From assembly GCA_964411885.1 (NCBI GenBank), contig CAYPMK010000026.1, positions 1 to 18,672 on the forward strand: a stretch of 18,672 bases of DNA. The letters are read 5' to 3'. Position numbers and translations under genes: made by a program. The notes under the pieces are model-generated. The model ran no database searches. It worked only from the letters and a program-made list of their open reading frames with translations, and was not told the DNA's origin. Source of the DNA: JAKLHL01 sp964411885 (GTDB lineage: Bacteria > Bdellovibrionota > JAFGOL01). Every line of letters begins with the position of its first letter. The stretch's first letter is position 1. Below are positions 7,230-15,155 of this stretch, piece after piece.

Positions 7230-7733
7230 TTACCCCCTGTTTGCAAGCGTACCAGATGCGGCTATCATATCAGCTTCACAACAAAGTTCCCCTGTATTAG
7301 CATCTTTAACTACACCGTGGAATTTTGATCTTGAAGGTGAATAAGTTACAACGTCTACCTCTATTTTTATTGTCATGCCCGGTGTAACCACTTTCCTGAA
7401 CCTTACATTATCGCAACCAAGAAAAAGAACTGCATAATCTGGACCATGGTCGTCGTAGTCGTACATACCAAAAGCGCCAACCTGAGCCATGGTTTCTACC
7501 ATAAGCACACCCGGCATAACTGGTTTACCCGGAAAATGTCCCTTAAAATAGAACTCATCGTCTTTTATTTTTCTTGTAGCTATTATTTTTCTACCTTTTT
7601 TTTGTCCCGGAACAGTATCTATAATTTCATCAACAGAATCTATTAGTAGGAACGGGTCTCTGTGTGGCAAAACAGACATCACTCTCTCTAGACTAAAGTT
7701 CTTCCCCGGTCTTACTGTTTCTTTTTTGATCAT
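7230..7733 (-). CDS. fabZ: 3-hydroxyacyl-ACP dehydratase
   Basis: 167 aa hot-dog-fold dehydratase of fatty acid elongation. The motif LPHRDPFLLID is at 22-32. GHFPGKPVMPGVLMVETMAQ at 65-84 carries the catalytic His66 and Glu80, equivalent to E. coli FabZ His54 and Glu68. The protein is slightly longer than E. coli FabZ because of an N-terminal extension of about 12 residues and a short insert after the first motif (VPGQKKGRK). It competes with LpxA and LpxD for 3-hydroxyacyl-ACP, which explains why these genes are kept together. Its ATG shares bases with the lpxD stop (TAATG), giving tight translational coupling. Confidence 0.95.
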   Translation of the reverse strand: MIKKETVRPGKNFSLERVMSVLPHRDPFLLIDSVDEIIDTVPGQKKGRKIIATRKIKDDEFYFKGHFPGKPVMPGVLMVETMAQVGAFGMYDYDDHGPDYAVLFLGCDNVRFRKVVTPGMTIKIEVDVVTYSPSRSKFHGVVKDANTGELCCEADMIAASGTLANRG

Positions 7734-8737
7734 TACTTTTCTCCCTTCTCTAACTTCTTTATTCTTTCATACAGCTCTGGAAGTTTTCCAACCAGTGTTT
7801 GTATCTTTAGTTCTTCTGCTATAGGACGTGCCGGATATATACCTTTTACTTCGCTCCCGGGTTTAAGGTCTTTTGAAACACTTGTCCTTGCTGTTACTAT
7901 GCAATTATCGCCTATCTTAATATGACCTTTCGTACCAGAATTAGCACCCATGATAACGTTATTACCCAACTCTGTACTTCCGCTAAGACCGACCATTCCA
8001 CAAAGTATATTGTTCTCTCCAAGTATGCAGTTGTGAGCGACCTGTACTAGATTATCTATCTTGGTACCTTTTCTTATTAAAGTATCGCCCAAGGTACCCC
8101 TGTCTACACTGGTATTAGAACCGATCTCTACATCGTCCTCTATAACAAGACCACCAAGATGTGGAACTTTTAATAAACTCCCATCCTCATCCTTTACAAA
8201 GCCAAAACCATCAGATCCAAGCACGGTACCAGAACCTATTATTGCTCTCTTACCTATCCTTGTGTTCTTATATACAGTTACATTAGGATAAATTATGCTT
8301 GAATCACCTATAGTACAATCGTCCATAATAACGACACCCGGAAAGAGCTTTACGTCTTTACCTATAATTACATTTTTGCCAAAATAAACTCCCGGATATT
8401 CTTTTCTTTGCTCAACAGGAGTTTGTATCTCTAATTCGTCTTTGCTAAGCAATTTGTAAGTAAGTTTTATAAAGACCCTATAGGCATTTTTGATCTTTAT
8501 GTATGCTCTTCCAGCTTCTATAGCTAACCACTCATCAAGCAACTTGTTGTTAAGGTTATTCTCTACCAAAAGGACTTTAGCTGTTGAACCAGATAGTTGC
8601 TTAAGATATTGTTCTTCTCCTATGAAGCCAAGAGCAGAGCTCTTCTTCCCACAAAGTTCATCAACGGTTATGACCTCTGAATTTAGATCGCCAAAGGCCT
8701 CTGCGTTGTAAAGTTTTGCTATATCCTTTACTTTCAT
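7733..8737 (-). CDS. lpxD: UDP-3-O-(3-hydroxyacyl)glucosamine N-acyltransferase
   Basis: 334 aa enzyme for the third step of lipid A synthesis, adding the N-linked hydroxyacyl chain. An N-terminal uridine-binding domain (about 1-105, including LGFIGEEQYLKQL) precedes a long hexapeptide-repeat beta-helix (about 115-310) and a C-terminal helix (IQTLVGKLPELYERIKKLEK). Catalytic His is H235 in VQVAHNC. SGTVLGSDGFGF (169-180) and VDRGTLGDTLI (211-221) are hallmark stretches. Length matches the E. coli enzyme (341). Its ATG overlaps the ompH stop in a TAATG arrangement, and its stop overlaps the fabZ start the same way. LpxC, which acts just before it, is not in the window. Confidence 0.95.
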   Translation of the reverse strand: MKVKDIAKLYNAEAFGDLNSEVITVDELCGKKSSALGFIGEEQYLKQLSGSTAKVLLVENNLNNKLLDEWLAIEAGRAYIKIKNAYRVFIKLTYKLLSKDELEIQTPVEQRKEYPGVYFGKNVIIGKDVKLFPGVVIMDDCTIGDSSIIYPNVTVYKNTRIGKRAIIGSGTVLGSDGFGFVKDEDGSLLKVPHLGGLVIEDDVEIGSNTSVDRGTLGDTLIRKGTKIDNLVQVAHNCILGENNILCGMVGLSGSTELGNNVIMGANSGTKGHIKIGDNCIVTARTSVSKDLKPGSEVKGIYPARPIAEELKIQTLVGKLPELYERIKKLEKGEK

Positions 8738-9237
8738 TATTTGTGTACTTCGTTATACCTCTTTATAACGTCGTTGGTTATATCTTTAGCATCTTTTGAA
8801 TAAAAGATACCACTTTGGTTCTTCTCATAAACAAGCTCAAGTTTGCTCTTTTCAGCAACTTCCTTGATAGTAGTTCTTAGTGACTCTATGATAGGTTTTG
8901 TAAGTTGTATCTCTCTTTGCTGCATCTGAGCCTGTGCTTGTTGCATAGTGTTTTGGAAATCCATCATCTTGCCCTGTATCTCTTGTTCCTTTTGTGCTCT
9001 TTTTTGTTCACTCATCGCTGACTGTTGTTTACGATAATTCTCGGTAAGTTTTTTTATCTCTTCCTCTTTAGCCTTAAGCATAGTTTGTTTTTCTTTGAAT
9101 TCTTTCTCGAGTTTAGCTTTAGCCTTCACACCGTCTTTAATTGTTTCTAACGCCATTTGCATATCAACTGTTGCATAACTAGCAAAAGCTTGACCTGCAA
9201 AAATTAGAGCCACTGCAAAAAATAATCTTTTAAACAT
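8737..9237 (-). CDS. OmpH/Skp-family periplasmic chaperone
   Basis: 166 aa. A Sec signal peptide (MFKRLFFAVALIFAGQAFA, cleavage after residue 19) is followed by a short strand with YATVDMQMALETI. A long charged coiled coil of Lys/Glu/Gln-rich heptads (about 38-110) comes next, then a C-terminal strand region (LVYEKNQSGIFYSKDAKDITNDVIKRYNE). This is the Skp trimer layout: a small beta body with helical tentacles that hold unfolded outer-membrane proteins in the periplasm. The gene lies between bamA and lpxD as in many diderms. A good GGAGG site lies about 7 nt before the ATG, and 32 nt separate it from the bamA stop. The symbol would be skp or ompH, and either is by family only. Confidence 0.92.
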   Translation of the reverse strand: MFKRLFFAVALIFAGQAFASYATVDMQMALETIKDGVKAKAKLEKEFKEKQTMLKAKEEEIKKLTENYRKQQSAMSEQKRAQKEQEIQGKMMDFQNTMQQAQAQMQQREIQLTKPIIESLRTTIKEVAEKSKLELVYEKNQSGIFYSKDAKDITNDVIKRYNEVHK

Positions 9238-9269
9238 AAAATATCCTCCCTTATAAATAATAAGCTATA

Positions 9270-11570
9270 TTAGAACGATGGTCCTATCATGAATTGGAAC
9301 ACTGTCCTGCTCTCTCCCGGTTTTCTTGCAATAGGAACACCCCATTCAAACCTTAAAGGACCCATTGGAGAATTCCATCTAACACCAGCTCCCCAGTTAT
9401 ACCTTAAAGGCATATCTGTGCTTAGCCCATGTGTGAAATTGTCAAAAGCATTACCTGCATCAAGAAAAACTACACCTCTTATCCCTGCTGAACTTACTAT
9501 AGGAAATTCAAGTTCTGCAGTAGCAAGTATCTCGTTCTTTCCTCCAACCGCATAGTAAACACCGTTGCTGTCCTTAACTTGTGGTCCAAGGCTTAGATAA
9601 TCATATCCCCTTAGGTTGTCAATACCTCCCATAAGGAATCTTTCGCTATAAGGTAGTGTTTTACCACCGTATCCGAACACATTACCAAACAAGAGCCTTG
9701 CCCTGAATACCGTGTTAAAATAGAAGCCCTGATAGAACCTGTTATCAAAGATCGTTTTTACGAACCTCTTGTCACCACCAACACCAGCTACTTCAGATGA
9801 TAAAGCATTATAAAGTCCCCTGGTAGGGTTTAATCTATCATTTCTAGAATCATTTTCTAGCGTTGTAGTTATAGAACTTCTTGCACCATTTTCCACTTTA
9901 GGATCAAAAATGTTAGACAAAGATTCTATCCATTTTGTTTTTGATTCTTCCAATTTATACATAAAATATATTCTTACAAAATCAGTTAATGGATAACTGA
10001 ATCTTGTATCGAAACCAGTACGTATCGTTTCATAAGCTATTGCTTCTCTACTCTCTCTATAAAGATCAAGTCCCCATCCCCAATTTGAATTCAAAAAATA
10101 TGGGTCATAAAAACTTAAATAGTACAACTTAGATATCTTACTAAGGCTGGCCCTTAATGTAACTGTTTGTCCATATCCAAGAAAGTTATTCTCTTGAACC
10201 TGTAACATCGTAACAAAACCTTCATAGGTACTGTAACCAGCAGACACCATGAACTGACCAGTAGAGGATTTTTCTTTTACTTCTATATCTATATTAAGAA
10301 CGTCTTGAGCAGAAGACCCATCTGCATTTTTAGGTACATATTGAGTGAAGTTAACTTCATCAAAATAACCTAATGACATTATTTTTTCTCTAGAAAGCTC
10401 TTTGCTTGAGTTGTTATATAACTCACCCTCGTTGATCCTTAATTCTCTTCTTATTACCTTATCTCTGGTTTTTGCATTACCTGTTATCTTGAACTTACCA
10501 AAATATGCTTTTCTTCCTTTATCTATCTCAAATAAGAAATTAACTCTTTTTTCATCCTCATCATATTCTGGTACAGGTACTACGTTGGTAAAAGCATAAC
10601 CTTTATCACCATACAAGTTTTGATAAGTTATTATCTGTTGCCTTACCTTCATTGAATTATATAGATCACCGGGTTCTATGACTAATTTTTCCCTTAACTC
10701 CTCTTCTGTATAAAGAACATCATCTGTTTTGAACTTAACTTCTCCAAAATCATATTTTTGTCCTTCATCTATAGTGTAGGTAAGATATATCCATTTTTTG
10801 TCTGGAGTAACGTGAGTAATTGGTCCAGCCACCTGTGCATGAGGATAGCCTCTAGTAGTATAATAAAAAGCTATCCTTTCTCTATCTATATCTACAGAGT
10901 TCTCTTTGTAAGAACCAGAACCAGACATAAAACTAAAAGGACCTTTTTCTTTTGTCTCCATTACGGCTTTTATTTCTTCGTCGTGGATAACTTTGTTACC
11001 AAGAAAGATTATCTTATCAACTCTTATCTTTGAGTTCTCAGATATTTTGAAAACAAGCTCGAGATATTTATCTGTAGTCTCTGCATCAGGATCTGGAGGA
11101 GCATCCCTTAGTTCTTCTTTTATTGTTGCCAAGTAAAAACCTTTTTCTTCATAATACTTAAGCAATTGTTGTTTTGATTTTTTTATTTCTGCAATGTTAA
11201 GGACATTATAAGGTTTAATGCTTATATGTTTATTAAGGTCTTCTACCTCTATCTCGCTGTTACCTTCAAAAACTATCGAACTTATAATAGGCTTTTCTTT
11301 TAGTTCATATACCAGTTTTATACTGTTCTTAGAAAGATCTTCTCTGTATACATCAACATTATCAAAATATCCCAGATCAAAGATGTTCTTTATGTCTTTC
11401 CTAACCATAGAAGCATCGTAGGCAACACCACTTTTTTGTAAAAGCTTTGCCTTTACTGCATCTGAACTTATTTTTTTGTTGCCCTTGATAACTATTTCTG
11501 TGACTGTCTGTGAATATATAGCCCCACAAATAAACAAAAGCATCAAAAGCTGTAGTATTCGCTTACCCAT
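9270..11570 (-). CDS. bamA: Outer-membrane protein assembly factor BamA
   Basis: 766 aa Omp85 protein, the core of the BAM complex that inserts beta-barrels into the outer membrane. Signal peptide 1-20 (cleavage before QTVTEI). Successive POTRA domains cover about 21-420; recurring starts such as ITEIVIKG, IISSIVFEGN, KIIFLGN, DFGEVKF and YFGKFKITGN can be followed. The 16-strand barrel fills the rest. The conserved loop-6 motif reads LRGYDYLSLGP with RGY at 654-656, and the chain ends in the aromatic barrel signal IGPSF. The start at 11570 is fixed by an in-frame TAG shortly upstream. No Shine-Dalgarno sequence is visible there, which is unusual for this window. It is the first gene of the bamA-to-cysK block, with a promoter-like element directly upstream. 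Confidence 0.96.
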   Translation of the reverse strand: MGKRILQLLMLLFICGAIYSQTVTEIVIKGNKKISSDAVKAKLLQKSGVAYDASMVRKDIKNIFDLGYFDNVDVYREDLSKNSIKLVYELKEKPIISSIVFEGNSEIEVEDLNKHISIKPYNVLNIAEIKKSKQQLLKYYEEKGFYLATIKEELRDAPPDPDAETTDKYLELVFKISENSKIRVDKIIFLGNKVIHDEEIKAVMETKEKGPFSFMSGSGSYKENSVDIDRERIAFYYTTRGYPHAQVAGPITHVTPDKKWIYLTYTIDEGQKYDFGEVKFKTDDVLYTEEELREKLVIEPGDLYNSMKVRQQIITYQNLYGDKGYAFTNVVPVPEYDEDEKRVNFLFEIDKGRKAYFGKFKITGNAKTRDKVIRRELRINEGELYNNSSKELSREKIMSLGYFDEVNFTQYVPKNADGSSAQDVLNIDIEVKEKSSTGQFMVSAGYSTYEGFVTMLQVQENNFLGYGQTVTLRASLSKISKLYYLSFYDPYFLNSNWGWGLDLYRESREAIAYETIRTGFDTRFSYPLTDFVRIYFMYKLEESKTKWIESLSNIFDPKVENGARSSITTTLENDSRNDRLNPTRGLYNALSSEVAGVGGDKRFVKTIFDNRFYQGFYFNTVFRARLLFGNVFGYGGKTLPYSERFLMGGIDNLRGYDYLSLGPQVKDSNGVYYAVGGKNEILATAELEFPIVSSAGIRGVVFLDAGNAFDNFTHGLSTDMPLRYNWGAGVRWNSPMGPLRFEWGVPIARKPGESRTVFQFMIGPSF

Positions 11571-11579
11571 AACGGCAAA

Positions 11580-11608
11580 GTTCTACGATAGAAAGCTTAA
11601 AATATCAA
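11580..11608 (-). promoter_or_regulatory. Putative promoter directly upstream of bamA
   Basis: On the minus strand TTGATA (11603-11608) and TAGAAC (11580-11585) are separated by 17 bases, matching the sigma70 consensus at 5/6 and 4/6 positions. It fits in the 40-nt gap between the thiE stop (11611) and the bamA ATG (11570). The -10 end is only 9 nt from the ATG, so the transcript would start about 2-3 nt before the start codon and be essentially leaderless, which agrees with the lack of a ribosome site. This is prediction only; read-through from thiE is also possible. Confidence 0.42.
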
Positions 11609-11610
11609 TA

Positions 11611-12255
11611 TTATTTACCAATAGCCTTAATAATGTCAGTTGTGGCGGTCTTAACGTCTTCTGCCATGCTTATTTCTGTTATCATTGCAAGGGCTGTAGG
11701 CTTATACCCCAAAAGTTCTGGGATCCTGTGTTTTTTTATTCCACCCATAAAGGTATATGGAACCTTAACCACTTTCAGTATGTCTATCAATTCAAGTGTG
11801 CTTAAATTCTTAATTCCTTTTTTAGTATCTGTCATAAAAACAGGCCCTATATTTATATAATCAGCACCGTCTTCTTGGGCAGATAAAGCCTCTTTAACAC
11901 TATGCGTAGAAACACCTATAATAGCACTCTCACCGAGTATGCGCCGAGCTTCCTTGACACCCACATCATTCTGGCCAAGATGTAACCCATCAGCAGAAAG
12001 TTCTAGAGCAAGAAAGGGATCATCATTAACAATAAATACAGCGTCATATTGTAGAGAAAGTTTTTTAAATTTTCTACCTTCTTCTATTAGTTTTTCTTTG
12101 CTCCATTCTTTCTCTCTGAGTTGAAAAAGTCTGCCTCCAGCCTCTAAATAAGCCCTAACCGTAGTAAAACTATCTTTTCTAGATAAAGAGCTTGAGGTAA
12201 CAAAATAAAGTCCTGTTCTCTTAAAAATATCCATCCTGTATTCTTTAGTTCTCAT
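11611..12255 (-). CDS. thiE: Thiamine-phosphate synthase
   Basis: 214 aa TIM-barrel enzyme that couples HMP-PP with thiazole phosphate to give thiamine phosphate. After a short N-terminal tail the motifs run in order: GLYFVT, FQLREKEW, IVNDDPFLALELSADGLHLGQNDV, IIGVSTHSVKEALSAQEDGADYINIGPVF with TDTKKG, and PYTFMGGI. The open frame extends upstream to 12363 inside thiH, but ATG 12255 has AAGGA about 7 nt upstream and gives a normal length; ATG 12234 is a second option. It overlaps the thiH stop by 11 nt, so the two are co-translated. The GPVFMTDTKKG loop replaces the common PTxTK form by one residue. Confidence 0.9.
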   Translation of the reverse strand: MRTKEYRMDIFKRTGLYFVTSSSLSRKDSFTTVRAYLEAGGRLFQLREKEWSKEKLIEEGRKFKKLSLQYDAVFIVNDDPFLALELSADGLHLGQNDVGVKEARRILGESAIIGVSTHSVKEALSAQEDGADYINIGPVFMTDTKKGIKNLSTLELIDILKVVKVPYTFMGGIKKHRIPELLGYKPTALAMITEISMAEDVKTATTDIIKAIGK

Positions 12256-13381
12256 CCCTAAATCCTTTATCCCAATCCTTAAAGACTGGGTCATACCCAA
12301 GTTTGGAAAGTTTTTCAGATATCTCTTTAGGCGTTCTTGCGTCAGAAATACTGAATTGTTCACAGTTAGATGAATGACCAGAATATCCTAAAGGATCTGT
12401 TTTAGAGCCTGCGCTCATTTGATTTACTCCATAGAACACAGCCTTATCCCTAAAATCAACGTTTTCCCTCGTAGAAAGTAATATATTTGAATCTGGAAGG
12501 AATAACCTTAGAACACTCATCATATGAAGAAGCTCTTCGTCATTGACTATTATCTTTGATCTAAAACCGGTCTGGCTTGGACGTATCCTTGGAAAAGAAA
12601 TCGAGACCAAAGATCTCCAATACTTCTTTTCAAGATAACGAGCATGCATACCTAAAAAGAAAGCTTCTGCCCTATAATCGCTTAACCCAAGAAGAGCGCC
12701 AAGACCAAGAAATCGCATTCCAGCCTTACCAGCACGATCTAAAGTATTCATTCTGTACTGCATATCAGACTTAGGACCAGCCTTGTGACACTCGGCATAT
12801 ACACTAGGATTATATGTTTCTTGATAACAGATCACTCCATCTATCCCATTATCAAAAAGCTTCTTATAGGAATCCTCCTCCATTGGAGCAAGCTCTATAC
12901 TGAGTGAAGAGAATATATTTCTTAGTAACTTAGTTGCTTTTATTAAGTATTCCTCTCCAACTGTTTTTGGACACTCACCAGAAACCAAAAGCAAGTGTTC
13001 TATACCTAAAGCTCTAATTACTTTAGCCTCTTGAAGTATTTCATTTTCTGAGAGTGTCAGCCTTGGGACGCCATTATTTCTACTAAAACCACAATATATG
13101 CAGGAGTTAGTACACTCGTTAGACAAGTATAATGGTGCGTAAAATCTTATTGTTTTGCCATGTCTTTGAATGGTAAGTTTGTGTGAAACAGCCCTTATAG
13201 CTTCTTTATGAGTAGCCCATACTTCTGGATTTAAAAGCAATAAAAGATCTTCAGCTTCTAATTTTTCAAGGGACTCTGCCCTGTTCAGGATAGAAATAAC
13301 TTGTTCTACGCTAGGCCTTGCGTCAAGTATCTGCGCACTAATATCACTAAAATCCATTTTTTTTACTTGCTCATAAAACAT
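12245..13381 (-). CDS. thiH: 2-iminoacetate synthase (tyrosine lyase), radical SAM
   Basis: 378 aa radical-SAM enzyme that cleaves tyrosine to dehydroglycine (2-iminoacetate) and p-cresol for thiazole formation with ThiG. The 4Fe-4S motif C-x3-C-x2-C is C90-TNS-C94-IY-C97 inside FYAPLYLSNECTNSCIYCGF. EHLLLVSGE, VICYQETYNP, FLGLGALLGLSDYRAEAF and ISFPRIRPSQ follow, and the C-terminal KDWD tail is present. The whole length aligns with E. coli ThiH (377 aa), including the N-terminal VKKMDFSDI, which supports ATG 13381 although its ribosome site is poor. It diverges from the beta-barrel gene across a 67-nt gap that holds an inverted repeat, and it is followed by thiE. Being oxygen-labile, it suggests growth at low oxygen. 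Confidence 0.96.
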   Translation of the reverse strand: MFYEQVKKMDFSDISAQILDARPSVEQVISILNRAESLEKLEAEDLLLLLNPEVWATHKEAIRAVSHKLTIQRHGKTIRFYAPLYLSNECTNSCIYCGFSRNNGVPRLTLSENEILQEAKVIRALGIEHLLLVSGECPKTVGEEYLIKATKLLRNIFSSLSIELAPMEEDSYKKLFDNGIDGVICYQETYNPSVYAECHKAGPKSDMQYRMNTLDRAGKAGMRFLGLGALLGLSDYRAEAFFLGMHARYLEKKYWRSLVSISFPRIRPSQTGFRSKIIVNDEELLHMMSVLRLFLPDSNILLSTRENVDFRDKAVFYGVNQMSAGSKTDPLGYSGHSSNCEQFSISDARTPKEISEKLSKLGYDPVFKDWDKGFRDEN

Positions 13382-13398
13382 GTCAATATTACTATTAA

Positions 13399-13418
13399 GT
13401 CTTAAGAGCTTTTAAGAC
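13399..13418. promoter_or_regulatory. Perfect 7-bp inverted repeat in the divergent thiH / beta-barrel gap
   Basis: GTCTTAA (13399-13405), a six-base spacer gagctt, then TTAAGAC (13412-13418). The gap between the thiH start (13381) and the plus-strand gene start (13449) is only 67 nt, so any regulator binding here could affect both. On minus, a TTGTCT hexamer overlapping the right arm followed after 17 bases by TAATAG is a weak promoter for thiH. On plus, TTGCTC (13367-13372), 17 bases and TACTAT (13390-13395) is a weak promoter for the barrel gene, with its start falling near the repeat. T-runs begin at 13425 on plus, six bases after the right arm, so a terminator is less likely than an operator. 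Confidence 0.4.
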
Positions 13419-13448
13419 AACTCGTTTTTTTGTTTTTTTGGAGGTCCT

Positions 13449-14381
13449 ATGAAATATCTGGTATTTTTACTAGTTGCAGTAATCTCTTTTACTTCTATTA
13501 CTTCTATAGACGCACAAAGCGGAACATACAAAAAATCAAAAAGTAAATATGCTAAAAAGATAAAAAGAAAACCAACACTGTACCAACAGAATAAAAAGAA
13601 CATCAATATGGACGCATTTGCAGTAAAAGAGCCAGAACCAGTTGTATTGCCAGAACCTACACCTGAACCAGTACTCACGCTAGAGCAACCAGCTCCTGCA
13701 CCAGAACCTGCTCCTGTTGTTGCTGACGAAGAAAGAAGATCTAGCGAATTTACGTTTTTAACCTCTTTAAATATAACTATGCAACATATAAGAGGTACAG
13801 ACACTTTTGATCTGCCATTTAAATTAACTTCAAAGATAGGTTTTGGTGGTAGCGCAGAGGTAGGCTGGAATTTTATGAAGAATATGGGTGTTTTTATTAA
13901 CGGAGGCATACATACTCTTAAATATGCAGAACCAGTTGGTTTCGTCTTAGACGCTGACAGCAGTGCAGTATATAACGGTGCTCTAGGTGTTCGCATTGGA
14001 CAGGATTACATATTGGGTGGAGACATCTATTATGGTTTTAAACAAGATCTCCACTACTACAACAGAGATAATACTACCGGATACCTTAGTAGAGTATCTA
14101 ACAAGTTAATTGGAGCAAAGGCCGCTGTACACATAATAAACAGCCAAGATTACGGTCTAGATTTTGGTTTAGGCGGTGAATACATATTCAAATCTACAAG
14201 AGCTAATTTTGAGATAAAAAGTGCATACGTGATTGGCACTAGCATAGACTTCAAGATAGCAACGTCTGATACCTTGTATGCATTGATCGGCTTTGATTTT
14301 GAATACAGAAAGATGGCTCCTTCAACATGTCCTTACAATGAATATTTTGGAATGTTAAAACTTGGTTTCGGAAGAAGATAA
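13449..14381 (+). CDS. Predicted secreted outer-membrane beta-barrel protein with Pro/Glu linker
   Basis: 310 aa, the only complete plus-strand gene here. Signal peptide 1-22 (MKYLVFLLVAV start, A-Q cleavage at 22/23). Residues 27-50 are very Lys-rich; residues 60-90 are a Pro/Glu-rich linker (PEP, PTPEP, PAPAPEPAP). From about 98 to the end, alternating hydrophobic strands with aromatic ends and short turns (FTFLTSLNITM, GFGGSAEVGWNF, MGVFINGGIH and so on to YFGMLKLGFGRR) suggest a small barrel of about eight strands, as in OmpA-like or OmpW-like porins. No family can be named. A GGAGG site precedes the ATG by about 4 nt. It lies antisense between thiG and thiH, overlapping the thiG 3' end by 27 nt, and so interrupts the thi series. 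A role in uptake of thiamine or its precursors is speculation. Confidence 0.82.
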   Translation: MKYLVFLLVAVISFTSITSIDAQSGTYKKSKSKYAKKIKRKPTLYQQNKKNINMDAFAVKEPEPVVLPEPTPEPVLTLEQPAPAPEPAPVVADEERRSSEFTFLTSLNITMQHIRGTDTFDLPFKLTSKIGFGGSAEVGWNFMKNMGVFINGGIHTLKYAEPVGFVLDADSSAVYNGALGVRIGQDYILGGDIYYGFKQDLHYYNRDNTTGYLSRVSNKLIGAKAAVHIINSQDYGLDFGLGGEYIFKSTRANFEIKSAYVIGTSIDFKIATSDTLYALIGFDFEYRKMAPSTCPYNEYFGMLKLGFGRR

Positions 14382-15155
14382 TTCACTTACACCAGTCGTT
14401 GGGCTAGAAGCATTGGCATAAAGACTTCTTTTACCAAGACCTGCCATATATGCTCTCCTACCTGCTACCACAGCCTCTTTAAAAGCTAGAGCCATCATAA
14501 CAGGGTCTTTAGCCGAAGCTATAGCTGTATTAACAAGAACAGCATCTGCACCAAGTTCCATAGCAAGACTTGCATCAGACGGAGCACCAAGTCCTGCATC
14601 TACTACTACAGGCACGTTACTCTGCTCTATTATGATCCTTATTGAATCTATAGTCTTTATACCTCTGTTAGATCCTATAGGAGAACCAAGTGGCATAACG
14701 GCGCTACAACCTGCTTCTTCCAAATATTTTGCCAATATGGGATCTGCATTGATATACGGAAGTACTATAAAACCATCCTTAACTAATTGCTCCGCGGCCT
14801 TTAGTGTTTCTATTGGATCTGGTAGAAGATACCTTGGCTCTGGTGTTACTTCTAGTTTTATCCAATCCCCACAGCCCCCAGCTCTTGCAATTCTAGCTAA
14901 CCTTATTGCTTCTTCTGAATTTCTTGCTCCACTAGTGTTAGGAAGCAACACTTGCTTGCTCCTATCTATAGCAGATATGATACCATCATCTTTAGAATTA
15001 ATATCGACACGTCTTAAAGCAACAGTGATCATTTCTGAGTTACTTTCATTTATTACATCCTTTAGAATCCCAACAGAAGAGAACTTACCTGTTCCAAGGA
15101 ATAATCTACTTCCGAACGACCTATTGGCTATTATTAGTTTATCAGGGCTCATCAT
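14355..15155 (-). CDS. thiG: Thiazole synthase
   Basis: 266 aa TIM-barrel enzyme that forms thiazole phosphate from 1-deoxyxylulose-5-phosphate, ThiS thiocarboxylate sulfur and dehydroglycine from ThiH. It begins with IANRSFGSRLFLGTGKFSS. The Schiff-base lysine is K100 in GGCGDWIKLEV. PYINADPILAKYLEEAGCSAVMPLGSPIGSNRGI and VPVVVDAGLGAPSDASLAMELGADAVLVNTAIA follow, with ASSPTTG close to the end. The last dozen residues (VSELSSSETKF) are encoded in DNA shared with the tail of the opposite-strand barrel gene. Start ATG 15155 overlaps the thiS stop (ATGA); a second ATG follows immediately. Length is normal for the family. Confidence 0.96.
   Translation of the reverse strand: MMSPDKLIIANRSFGSRLFLGTGKFSSVGILKDVINESNSEMITVALRRVDINSKDDGIISAIDRSKQVLLPNTSGARNSEEAIRLARIARAGGCGDWIKLEVTPEPRYLLPDPIETLKAAEQLVKDGFIVLPYINADPILAKYLEEAGCSAVMPLGSPIGSNRGIKTIDSIRIIIEQSNVPVVVDAGLGAPSDASLAMELGADAVLVNTAIASAKDPVMMALAFKEAVVAGRRAYMAGLGKRSLYANASSPTTGVSELSSSETKF

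Noticed and set aside
7223..7246. Upstream TTG start for lpxA (8 extra residues)
   Set aside because: It lies within fabZ, has no ribosome site and adds residues absent from the family; ATG 7222 fits better.
12256..12363. Upstream start for thiE (36 extra residues)
   Set aside because: The extension is the thiH coding sequence read in another frame and has no similarity to ThiE.
13399..13440. Hairpin plus T-runs as a rho-independent terminator
   Set aside because: No plus-strand gene lies upstream to be terminated, the stem is weak (5 of 7 pairs are A-T) and the T-run starts six bases away; an operator fits better.
13412..13996. 194-codon minus-strand open frame antisense to the barrel gene
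   Set aside because: Its Gly/Ser/Thr-rich middle is the reverse reading of the Pro/Glu linker. It has no recognisable motif, and the plus-strand gene has signal peptide, barrel pattern and a good ribosome site.
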